Assembly: GCA_007123785.1 (NCBI GenBank)
Contig: SLGL01000082.1
Coordinates: 1-9,575 of the forward strand
Direction of reading: 5' to 3'
DNA from: Balneolaceae bacterium
GTDB lineage: Bacteria; Bacteroidota; Rhodothermia; Balneolales; Balneolaceae
Length of the DNA stretch: 9,575 bases
A program made the position numbers and the translations under genes. This document shows, piece after piece, positions 1 to 7,047 of this stretch; positions within the stretch are counted from its first letter, which is position 1; each line of letters opens with the position of its first letter. The notes beneath the pieces are model-generated. The model was not told the DNA's origin. It made no database searches and saw only the letters and a program-made list of their open reading frames with translations.

Positions 1-405
1 CGGCCTGTTTTTGAACCGGAAGTTTCTGAAGATGAAATCACCATCACTATGTATCACGGAGAAGGTTGCATGTGTTGTGTGCGCTGGGCAGAATACCTCG
101 AAGAGAAAGGTTTTACCGTTGTAGATGAGCTGGTGGATGATCTGCACCAGGTAAAGCGTGAAAAAGGGATTCCGGGTCAGTTGAGTTCCTGTCATACTGC
201 AATTGTGGATGGCTACGTCGTAGAGGGCCATGTTCCCGCAGAAGATATCCTTCGCCTGCTGTCTGAACGGCCTGAAGCGATCGGGATCTCCGTTCCGGGA
301 ATGCCGCCAAATGCTCCGGGGATGGATGCCCCAATTACAAGAGAATATCAGACCATTCTGTTTGATGGTGAAGGTAACATAAGTGTATTTGCAACTCATC
401 AGTAA
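1..405 (+). CDS. DUF411 family metal-binding-type protein (5' partial)
   Basis: The reading frame is open from the first base, so the gene starts upstream of the window. The ATG at position 49 is almost certainly internal, because it lies inside the first beta strand (ITITMYH) of the domain. Numbering from the first codon shown, there is a Cys cluster C23-x-C25-C26 followed by Trp29, then an LSSCHT motif (C64, H65), then VDGYVVEGHVP (H77), and a proline/methionine-rich tail around residues 95-108 (SVPGMPPNAPGMD). This order is the hallmark of DUF411. Family members are usually exported small proteins, often encoded beside copper-resistance genes, and copper binding by the Cys/His/Met residues is a common inference; the biochemical role is not settled. 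The missing part would hold the signal peptide. No hairpin terminator is visible after the TAA. The family call is firm, the function tentative. Confidence 0.85.
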   Translation, partial: RPVFEPEVSEDEITITMYHGEGCMCCVRWAEYLEEKGFTVVDELVDDLHQVKREKGIPGQLSSCHTAIVDGYVVEGHVPAEDILRLLSERPEAIGISVPGMPPNAPGMDAPITREYQTILFDGEGNISVFATHQ

Positions 406-553
406 AAAGGGTTTCCATTATTTGCAATACAAAGCGGCTCTTTAATTGGCTGTAAATGAATGCAAAAATTGTGTAAAATGAAGAATAAAGATGATGTAAA
501 AAGAGAGAAATAAATCAGCTGAAACTTTCAATAACAATCAAACAGAACCTGCC

Positions 554-2575
554 ATGATATATACGTCAACTAATAAACTGGCTTCCGAACACTATCAGTT
601 TTTGACATGGCATGGTTTGAAAAGATGGATTGTCCTGAGTGGATTAATGATGCTTATAACAGCCACGCCTGCCCTGGGAACCGGAATGTTTCAACCATTG
701 CCGGAGACAACACTGGCTGATACACTTACCAATCAGGAAAACGATACAACTGAATTCGCGGATTATCAAGACTTGGCTGACTTTATTGACGGGGTTGTGG
801 AAACGCAGCGGCGCGGGAAAAAACTCTCTGGTGTGACGGTTTCCGTTGTGCAGAACGACAGCCTCATTTTTGCCCGCGGTTATGGAATGGCAGATTTAGA
901 ACGGATGCGTCCGGTTCTCCCAGATACAACGCTTTTTAGGATCGGATCGGTTTCCAAAACCTATACTTGGACTGCCGTCATGATGCTGGCTGAAGAGGGT
1001 TTGCTAAACCTTGATACCGATGTGAATCAGTACCTGAATGATGTAGAAGTTGAAGAAGCCTTTGGTGAACCGGTAACCCTTCGCCACCTGATGTCGCACC
1101 GGGCAGGGTTTGAGGACAGTATGAGACTTTTTACTATAGCCGATGATGATCCGCGAACCCTGTCCGAACTATTGAGTGAACATCAGCCCAAGCGGGTTTA
1201 TCCACCCGGAGAACGTACTTCCTATTCTAACTGGGGTTCTGCACTGGCAGCCCAGATCGTTGAAGATGTGTCCGGTACTCCATATAAAACCTTTCTTCAG
1301 GAACGGATTCTTGATCCGCTGGAGCTAAATCGTACCATTCTCGATCTGCCGGGTGAGATGTCTTCGGAATTACGCGAAAATCTGGCTGGCGGATATAAAA
1401 CGGAGCATGGGACATTAAACCACCAGAGCGCAATGCAAATTGGAGCCTACTGGCCTGCGGGCGGAATGTCGGCCACCGCTTCCGATATGGCACGCTGGAT
1501 GAAGTTCCATCTGAATGGTGGTGAACTGGATGGAGTTCGGTTGCTTACCGAAGAAACGCACCAGGATATGTGGACCCGTGCCTACAACGATCGACCCCAC
1601 GGTGCCGATATTGCCCACGGCTTTCAGGATATGCACTATCGCGGACTGAGGCTTCTGGGGCATGCCGGAGGGACAGCCGCTTTTTTAACCAATATGATTC
1701 TGGTGCCGGAACTGAATCTCGGCATATTCATTTCTCAGAACAGTGCTGAAGATTTTGTGCCAGCTATACAGTTTCCGGGTCAGGTGATCGATTATATCAG
1801 AGGTGAATCGTATCAGCCATTTTTACTTGAAGATTCCGAGACGGATGAGCTGGATGAACTGGCCGGAACCTACCTGAATAACCGGCGGGTGTTTTCCACT
1901 TTTTCAGCCGTATTAGGTCTCACTTCTGTTGCTACCCTAACTCCTGTTTCAAACCGGTCTTTGACATTGAGTGCTATGGGTGAAGAAACATATTTTGTGC
2001 AGGTACCCGATCAGCCTGATCTATTTGAAGATGCAGGAGGCCAGCGATTATCGGTGATCAGGAATGACAGGGACAGGGTGAAAGCTTTGGCCGACGGCAT
2101 GGGTGTCCATACGTTTGAACGGGTTGGTTTCTTTAAAAACCCGAATACATTTTTCATCGTATTTGGACTTTCAGTACTGTTGTCGGTTACAACTCTTTTG
2201 GGCGGATGGAGGCGATTCGGCCGCGGAAACAATCCGGGTTTTTCTTCACGCATCGCCGGATTTATATCAATCCTGGCATCACTGTCGGTCTTCACTTTTG
2301 TAGCAGCCGTTGTTGCTATGGCTACCTCTTTTGCCGGTTTTGACATTAGCCAAATGGCAGATAACTATCCGTCAACATCCATGCTTTTTACTCATTATGC
2401 GGGCTGGGTAACAGCGATCATGTCGCTGGTTATGCTGGTGGGCTTGTGGCCTGCCTGGACTGACTCCGGCTGGTCAATGGTGCGGCGACTGCACTTTACG
2501 ACGTATGCACTGGTGCTGATCTTTTTCGCTGCACAGCTTTGGCAATGGCGGATTATCGGGGCAACTGTCATTTAA
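554..2575 (+). CDS. Membrane-tailed serine hydrolase, class C beta-lactamase/PBP-like
   Basis: 673 residues. A beta-lactamase family domain (Pfam Beta-lactamase, PF00144) spans about residues 75-415. The three catalytic motifs are intact: S132-V-S-K135 (nucleophile Ser and general-base Lys in GSVSKTYT), Y224-S-N226, and H370-A-G372 in place of the KTG box, as in many esterases and D-aminopeptidases of this family. A hydrophobic stretch at about 25-43 is a likely signal peptide, so the catalytic domain should be outside the cytoplasm. After a linker (about 435-525) come four predicted membrane helices at roughly 533-550, 568-590, 614-632 and 647-664. The substrate cannot be read from sequence: peptidoglycan-derived peptides, D-amino-acid peptides or esters are all possible, and a true antibiotic-degrading beta-lactamase is less likely. 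The ATG at 554 leaves 22 residues before the basic-hydrophobic signal; a TTG at 617 is an alternative start. No Shine-Dalgarno is evident. The upstream spacer is 148 bases, so it is probably transcribed alone. Confidence 0.88.
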   Translation: MIYTSTNKLASEHYQFLTWHGLKRWIVLSGLMMLITATPALGTGMFQPLPETTLADTLTNQENDTTEFADYQDLADFIDGVVETQRRGKKLSGVTVSVVQNDSLIFARGYGMADLERMRPVLPDTTLFRIGSVSKTYTWTAVMMLAEEGLLNLDTDVNQYLNDVEVEEAFGEPVTLRHLMSHRAGFEDSMRLFTIADDDPRTLSELLSEHQPKRVYPPGERTSYSNWGSALAAQIVEDVSGTPYKTFLQERILDPLELNRTILDLPGEMSSELRENLAGGYKTEHGTLNHQSAMQIGAYWPAGGMSATASDMARWMKFHLNGGELDGVRLLTEETHQDMWTRAYNDRPHGADIAHGFQDMHYRGLRLLGHAGGTAAFLTNMILVPELNLGIFISQNSAEDFVPAIQFPGQVIDYIRGESYQPFLLEDSETDELDELAGTYLNNRRVFSTFSAVLGLTSVATLTPVSNRSLTLSAMGEETYFVQVPDQPDLFEDAGGQRLSVIRNDRDRVKALADGMGVHTFERVGFFKNPNTFFIVFGLSVLLSVTTLLGGWRRFGRGNNPGFSSRIAGFISILASLSVFTFVAAVVAMATSFAGFDISQMADNYPSTSMLFTHYAGWVTAIMSLVMLVGLWPAWTDSGWSMVRRLHFTTYALVLIFFAAQLWQWRIIGATVI

Positions 2576-2587
2576 TTTGAAAAGAAA

Positions 2588-2625
2588 AAAGCCCTGAAGT
2601 ACATAAACAGCACTCAGGGCTTTTG
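2588..2625. terminator. Bidirectional rho-independent terminator between convergent genes
   Basis: An 11-base perfect inverted repeat, AAAAGCCCTGA at 2588-2598 and TCAGGGCTTTT at 2615-2625, encloses a 16-base loop. On the plus strand the stem ends in TTTT, 12 bases after the stop of the hydrolase gene. Read on the minus strand the stem is followed by TTTTTTCTTTTC, a better U-tract, about 40 bases after the stop of the lipoprotein gene. One hairpin can therefore stop transcription from both sides. Confidence 0.85.
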
Positions 2626-2665
2626 AGCCTTTATTAATCTGGATTAGAATATCAATGAGCCTTCA

Positions 2666-3511
2666 TCAGAAGATGGAACGTACGGCAATTCCGTGGAAAT
2701 CACTCCGTTCGCGTTCTTCAGGTGCTGCAGGTTGAATCAGTGCAATTTTTTGGCGATTGGCCGTTTTGATCACTGAAAAACCGGGGGTTTCGCCTGTGGC
2801 TACATGTGCGGCACCGCTGCGCGGGTTGGGCCCTCGAAGAGATACAAACGCATATTTTCCGTCAGGTGAAAAATCCAGTATGTCGGGACTGCTTCCAACA
2901 AAATCCAGATCGTGTACGATATTATCTGTCCTGGTATTGATCACAATTCCATTGTCGGTGCCGCGGTTCACCTGCCATAACCAGGGACCACGTGGAGTGG
3001 GTCGGGTACCATGCGCATCAATTCCGCGGGTTTCACTGCTCGATTTCAGGAGAGAGTGAGTGGATGTGTCAAATACATACCATTCTCCGCTCTGATCTGG
3101 AGGATTGAATTCATCACCCGGATCACCCCAGTTTGCATACATTTTTCTTCCGTCCTGGCTGAGTGCAACACCACAATTTGCTTTTACTTCTTCTCTTGGA
3201 AACGCCTTTGCAATGGAGGGTTCATTCGAAACAATATCTACAACTACCAGGCCGCCTGCTCCGGGGCCGAGTGTAAGATATGCAAACTTTCCATCAGCGG
3301 TAAATAGGTGGCAAACGGGTGCTGGTACGTTCATGTCCCGAGCTGCACCGCCGCCGCCCTGAACATTTATAAATTCATCAATCCAGGCCTGATTTTCTGA
3401 AAGATTGCTCCCAGATCGATCATTATTGATCACAGAATCACACCCCTGAAATACCAACAGAATTCCGAGCAGCAGAAGTGCGAACCCACTTTGATAGATT
3501 AATTTATTCAT
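2666..3511 (-). CDS. Predicted lipoprotein with beta-propeller (YncE/YVTN-like) repeats
   Basis: 281 residues. The N-terminus is a lipoprotein signal: a hydrophobic core (ALLLLGILLVFQG) ending at Cys24, the predicted lipidation site. The mature protein would be about 258 residues. Repeating blade-like units can be seen: TADGKFAYLTLG...GGLVVVDIVSNE (about 70-97), LSQDGRKMYANWG...GEWYVFDTSTHSLL (118-155), HGTRPTPRGPWLWQVNRGTDNGIVINTRT (168-195) and FSPDGKYAFVSLRG...GFSVIKTANRQ (214-254), ending in DFHGIAV. The '[S/T]xDGKxxY ... hydrophobic-VxD/ViDt' pattern is typical of YncE/YVTN and cytochrome-cd1-like propellers. These often act as scaffolds or surface proteins; no catalytic residues are recognisable. 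Two cysteines (67 and 113) could form a disulfide. The length suits about six blades. Cell-envelope location is well supported, the specific role unknown. It is convergent with the hydrolase and faces away from the repeat-bearing spacer. Confidence 0.7.
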   Translation of the reverse strand: MNKLIYQSGFALLLLGILLVFQGCDSVINNDRSGSNLSENQAWIDEFINVQGGGGAARDMNVPAPVCHLFTADGKFAYLTLGPGAGGLVVVDIVSNEPSIAKAFPREEVKANCGVALSQDGRKMYANWGDPGDEFNPPDQSGEWYVFDTSTHSLLKSSSETRGIDAHGTRPTPRGPWLWQVNRGTDNGIVINTRTDNIVHDLDFVGSSPDILDFSPDGKYAFVSLRGPNPRSGAAHVATGETPGFSVIKTANRQKIALIQPAAPEERERSDFHGIAVRSIF

Positions 3512-3548
3512 AGTTTTAATAATTTGTGGTTATGGTAATTGAAATTTT

Positions 3549-3577
3549 ATTTAAAACAATATTTTTATAGAAGTCAA
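3549..3577 (-). promoter_or_regulatory. Possible promoter of the lipoprotein gene
   Basis: Read on the minus strand, TTGACT (3572-3577) is followed after 17 bases by TTAAAT (3549-3554). The -35 match is good and the -10 match weak. Transcription would begin about 30 bases before the ATG at 3511. The Bacteroidota-type -7 consensus (TAnnTTTG) is not clearly present. In such AT-rich DNA chance matches are common, so this is only a candidate. Confidence 0.3.
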
Positions 3578-3613
3578 GTTCATTGAAGGCTTTACATTAC
3601 TTTGTAACAAAAA

Positions 3614-3797
3614 CATTTCGACTTCACTTCGCTCTACTTTCTGGCGCTAAAAATGACTTGAGGTATCATTCTGAGCATGATGACTAAATCAGGTTTAGCG
3701 ATGAATGAAGTCGAAGAAACGAAATCGAGAACGGATTTTTGGAATAACATCTCGACTTCATTCGTCCCTATCGTTCCTCATTGCGCACGATGTGACG
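3614..3797. repeat. Cluster of degenerate inverted repeats (core TCGACTTCA-TTCG)
   Basis: Three related copies of a short core occur in alternating orientation: TTCGACTTCACTTCG at 3617-3631, its reverse complement form CGATGAATGAAGTCGAA at 3699-3715, and TCGACTTCATTCG at 3752-3764. The second and third contain a perfect 12-base inverted repeat (GAATGAAGTCGA 3703-3714 with TCGACTTCATTC 3752-3763) around a 37-base spacer. A TCATTCTGAGC sequence at 3666-3676 sits in front of the second copy. The pattern recalls the 'CATTCTGAGC...GAAGTCGAAGAA' intergenic repeats found in many Bacteroidota-like genomes, here diverged and interrupted. Whether it is a REP/MITE-type element is inference; no transposase or target-site duplication is seen. 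Confidence 0.6.
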
Positions 3798-3881
3798 TAA
3801 GAAGCCGATTCAGCCCGCTAAACAAATACCAGACAAATTCGGGAAGATATGATCGTATAGGTAATTAAACTTTGAGTTGTT

Positions 3882-6800
3882 TTATCCTGTCTGAGTCACA
3901 AATCGTTCACGCATCTGAAGCCATACCTGCTCCTGCCAGGTTTTAAGTTTGAGTACACTACGGGTGGCACCAAGGTAAACAATAGGAATCAGAAAAAGAG
4001 TGATTAGTGTTGAGGCAAGAAGTCCGCCAATAACCACCCGGGCAAGAGCTGCCTGTATTTCGGCCCCCACGCCGATTCCGAGCGCAAGAGGAATCATTGC
4101 GAGAATAGTGGTGCAAGTGGTCATTAGAATAGGGCGAAGGCGCAATTTTGATCCGCCAATCACTGCTTCAAGAAGGTTCATGTCCACATTTTCCCTTCGT
4201 TTAAGGTTGATGTAATCAATCAGGACAATCGCATTATTCACCACAATTCCGAGGAGCATCAGCACCCCCATCAGGCTCTGCATGTTAATACTGGTTCCGG
4301 TCAGAATCAGTGTGGGCACAATGCCGATCAAAGCAACCGGCACTGAAAACATCACAATAAGCGGATCAAGGAAGCGCTCAAACTGGGCAGCCATCACCAT
4401 GTAGACCAAAATCAGAGACAAGATAATCGCCATCATAAAATCTGCCTGGGCACGCTGCTGCTCTTCATATTCACCGCCAAAATAGACCGAGTATCCTTCC
4501 GGGAAGTTTAATTCAGCAAGGGATGCCTCCATTCTTGGTACCGCATCACCCAATGTTGCATCTTCTTCAAGTTCGGCGGTGATGTACATCACCCGCTGGC
4601 CATCTACCCGGCTGATAGAAGAAGGAGCCCTCGACCGTTCCTGATCAATTACCGAAGAGACTGGCACAATATCTCCGCTGGCTGCCCGGATGCTGATGTT
4701 TCCGATGTCGTCAATATCCACCCGGTCCTCGGGCCGGAGGCGAACCATAATCGGTCGCTCTTCACCATCAATTCTGAATACACCAGCCTGACTGCCGGCC
4801 ACATTGGTTTGAATGGCACTGGCAATTTCATTTACTCCCAGGCCGAGTTCTGCAATTTTTTCCCGGTCAATGCGGATATCCTGCTGTGGCCGTCCTTCGG
4901 ATTCTTCAATTTCCACATCAGTAACACCATCCACCTGCTGCAGGCGGTTGCGCACTGACCTGGCAAGCTGCTGTGAAGTTTCAATATCGTGACCTCTTAG
5001 CTGAATATTTACCGAGGCGTCTTCATCCCCTCCGCCTGTTCGAAACACTCTTCGCATTATCCAGAGCCCGCCCCGGGTATTCACACGGATATCAGCGCCG
5101 GGAATGGCATATTGAATCCGGCTTCGGAGATTGCTCGCAATTTCTTCAGCCGAGACATCGCGCTCATCAGCGCTTACCAAGTTGATGTCAATCCTGCCAT
5201 CGCCTCCCCATCCGCCTAAGTCGCGTGTGTAATAGGTCATCACTTCGGGATCGATCAGCTGCTGAACAATCTCATCCAATGTATCAAAATAGTGGTTTAT
5301 TACTGAAATATTGGTGCCATCTTCCATACTCATACTGATGCGGATCTCATCCGGTTCTGTTTCGGGAGCCAGTTCAAACGGGATACCCGGAACCAGTGCA
5401 ATGGAACCGGCAACAAGTATGGCTGTAACGCCTACCACACTCCATCGCCACTGGATAGCATTTCTGAGCCATACGGTGTACCTGGAATCGAGCCTATTGA
5501 AAAAACGCTCGGTTCCCGACTGTTTTTCCGGGTCCGGATCAATGGGTTTGATCGTCATAAACCGGCTTGCCAGCATCGGAACCAGTGTTAAAGCCACGAG
5601 AAGCGAGCAGGCAATGGCAAAGACAACGACAAGGCCCAGTTCCTGGAACATGCTTCCGGTAGTAGTTTGCATAAACACCAAAGGAAGGAATATCACGGAA
5701 GTGGTCAGAGTTGCGGCGATAATGGCTCCGGCCACTTCTTTGGTTCCGATTTCCGAGCTGGTCATCCGGTCGGTACCGCTTTCGCGTTTACGAACTATGT
5801 TTTCGAGCACAACAATGGCGTTATCCACAATCAGGCCGATGCCCAGTGCGAGACCTCCGAAACTCATTTGGTTCAGGGTGAGTCCGCCGAAATAGAGCAG
5901 GCCGAAGGTGGCAATCAGGGAAATCGGAATAGCTGTAGCTATGATAAAGGTGGTGGATACATTCCGAAGGAACATAAACAGAATAATCACAGCAAGAATA
6001 CCACCCCATACAGCAGAGTTGCGGACCGTATCAATGGAATCCTGGATGAATTCACTCTGATCGGTGATCGCCATCAGCTCCATATCGCTGCGGATGCCGT
6101 TGATCCGATCAATTTCTCGATGAATCTGCTCGGCTACTGCGACGGTGTTGGCACCCGATTGTTTTTGAATGGCCAGGCGGAGAGTGGGAACCCCATCAAT
6201 TTCGACATAGCGGCTGATATCTTCATAACCATGTCTTACTTCTGCAATATCACCCAGGCGCAGGGGACGCCCGTCCACATAGCTGATGACGATATTTTGG
6301 ATATCTTCAATTTCTTCAAACTCACCCTGTGTCCGGATATAAAAATCACTGAAACCATCTTTGATGTCTCCGCCCGGAAGTGTGATATTTTCCCGGTTTA
6401 GCACCTCAATCACATCACTGGCGGTTACCTGAGAGGAAAGCATCCGTTCACGATGCAGATCTATCTGAACTTCACGTTCGATTCCGCCCCATACATCGAT
6501 GGTGCCGACGCCCGGAATCTGCTCAAAAAACATCGAAATCTCCTGGTCCAGGATACGAGTCAGTTCCGCCAGATTGCGGTCGGACTGCACACCGATAATC
6601 ACAATTGGAAAATCATCGGGATTGAATTGCCGGATTCTTGGTTGATCTGCTTCAGGCGGAAGATTGTCACGAATGCGGTCAAGGGCATCTCTCACATTGT
6701 TGGCCGCAGCATCAAGATTTGTGCCACGGGAAAATTCAAGCCGGACTCTGCTGCTGCCTTCACTGGAGGTCGAGTTCATTTGTTCTACATCCGGAATTCC

Positions 6801-7016
6801 GGAGAGGGCATTTTCGAGCATATCGGTTACGATCAGTTCCATCTCTTCCGGCCCCACATTGTCGTAACTGACACTAACGGTTAGCTGGGGTGATTCGATT
6901 TCCGGCAGAAGGTCAACCGGCAGAAACCGGAATCCCACAAAACCGATGATAATGATGATTAAAAAGGCCATTGTAGTTGCCACCGGCCTTCTGATGGATG
7001 TAGATGTTATAGTCAT
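3882..7016 (-). CDS. RND efflux pump inner-membrane subunit (AcrB/HAE1-like)
   Basis: 1044 residues, full length for an AcrB/MexB-type resistance-nodulation-division transporter (ACR_tran, PF00873). It uses the proton gradient to export substrates from the periplasm or outer membrane-leaflet side through an adaptor and outer membrane channel. The N-terminal IRRPVATTM, the first membrane helix (about 13-32), VDLLPEIESPQL, and GGLALGIGLIVDNAIVVLENI in TM4 (387-407) are classic. Two large periplasmic loops (about 33-335 and 550-860) each precede a bundle of membrane helices (about 336-485 and 861-1018). The TM4 acidic centre is D398-N399 rather than the Asp-Asp of AcrB, and the position of AcrB Lys940 in TM10 is Asn (GIVVNNAIVLIDY, 922-934). 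Many bacterial RND pumps have this form. There is no sign of the CusA methionine pathway, so drugs, detergents or lipophilic compounds are likelier substrates than metal ions. It is the second gene of the operon, 31 bases after the adaptor. No outer membrane channel gene follows. Confidence 0.95.
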   Translation of the reverse strand: MTITSTSIRRPVATTMAFLIIIIIGFVGFRFLPVDLLPEIESPQLTVSVSYDNVGPEEMELIVTDMLENALSGIPDVEQMNSTSSEGSSRVRLEFSRGTNLDAAANNVRDALDRIRDNLPPEADQPRIRQFNPDDFPIVIIGVQSDRNLAELTRILDQEISMFFEQIPGVGTIDVWGGIEREVQIDLHRERMLSSQVTASDVIEVLNRENITLPGGDIKDGFSDFYIRTQGEFEEIEDIQNIVISYVDGRPLRLGDIAEVRHGYEDISRYVEIDGVPTLRLAIQKQSGANTVAVAEQIHREIDRINGIRSDMELMAITDQSEFIQDSIDTVRNSAVWGGILAVIILFMFLRNVSTTFIIATAIPISLIATFGLLYFGGLTLNQMSFGGLALGIGLIVDNAIVVLENIVRKRESGTDRMTSSEIGTKEVAGAIIAATLTTSVIFLPLVFMQTTTGSMFQELGLVVVFAIACSLLVALTLVPMLASRFMTIKPIDPDPEKQSGTERFFNRLDSRYTVWLRNAIQWRWSVVGVTAILVAGSIALVPGIPFELAPETEPDEIRISMSMEDGTNISVINHYFDTLDEIVQQLIDPEVMTYYTRDLGGWGGDGRIDINLVSADERDVSAEEIASNLRSRIQYAIPGADIRVNTRGGLWIMRRVFRTGGGDEDASVNIQLRGHDIETSQQLARSVRNRLQQVDGVTDVEIEESEGRPQQDIRIDREKIAELGLGVNEIASAIQTNVAGSQAGVFRIDGEERPIMVRLRPEDRVDIDDIGNISIRAASGDIVPVSSVIDQERSRAPSSISRVDGQRVMYITAELEEDATLGDAVPRMEASLAELNFPEGYSVYFGGEYEEQQRAQADFMMAIILSLILVYMVMAAQFERFLDPLIVMFSVPVALIGIVPTLILTGTSINMQSLMGVLMLLGIVVNNAIVLIDYINLKRRENVDMNLLEAVIGGSKLRLRPILMTTCTTILAMIPLALGIGVGAEIQAALARVVIGGLLASTLITLFLIPIVYLGATRSVLKLKTWQEQVWLQMRERFVTQTG

Positions 7017-7047
7017 ATCGGACTGTTCTTCAGTTCAGCTTTGGGCT

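Larger units (their letters stand above)
3512..3881. other. 370-base gene-free spacer
   Basis: The spacer lies between the lipoprotein gene start and the end of the pump gene, both on the minus strand. The 3512-3600 side is very AT-rich and probably carries the lipoprotein promoter. The part from about 3614 to 3797 is a cluster of degenerate inverted repeats. The last 80 bases before the pump stop contain no hairpin with a T-tract on the minus strand, so the efflux operon has no obvious intrinsic terminator here and could read into the spacer. The small open frame at 3677-3868 shows no protein-like features. Confidence 0.8.

Noticed and set aside
49..405. The ATG at 49 as the true start of the DUF411 gene
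   Set aside because: The frame is open to the window edge and codons 12-16 complete the first beta strand of the domain, so the start is upstream.
2666..2700. C-terminal truncation of the propeller lipoprotein by frameshift
   Set aside because: Neither alternative frame continues with blade-like sequence before the terminator, and the mature length fits about six blades.
3677..3868. A 63-codon open frame in the spacer before the lipoprotein gene
   Set aside because: It runs straight through the inverted-repeat cluster and its composition follows the repeats; no protein-like pattern.
5667..6401. A 244-codon plus-strand open frame, with other long ones at 5311-5895, 6453-6884 and 6946-7614
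   Set aside because: They lie antisense to the efflux pump gene (and, for 6946-7614, also the start of the adaptor). Their translations are low-complexity or His/Cys/Ser-rich with no domain pattern, while the minus-strand frames encode complete, recognisable proteins.
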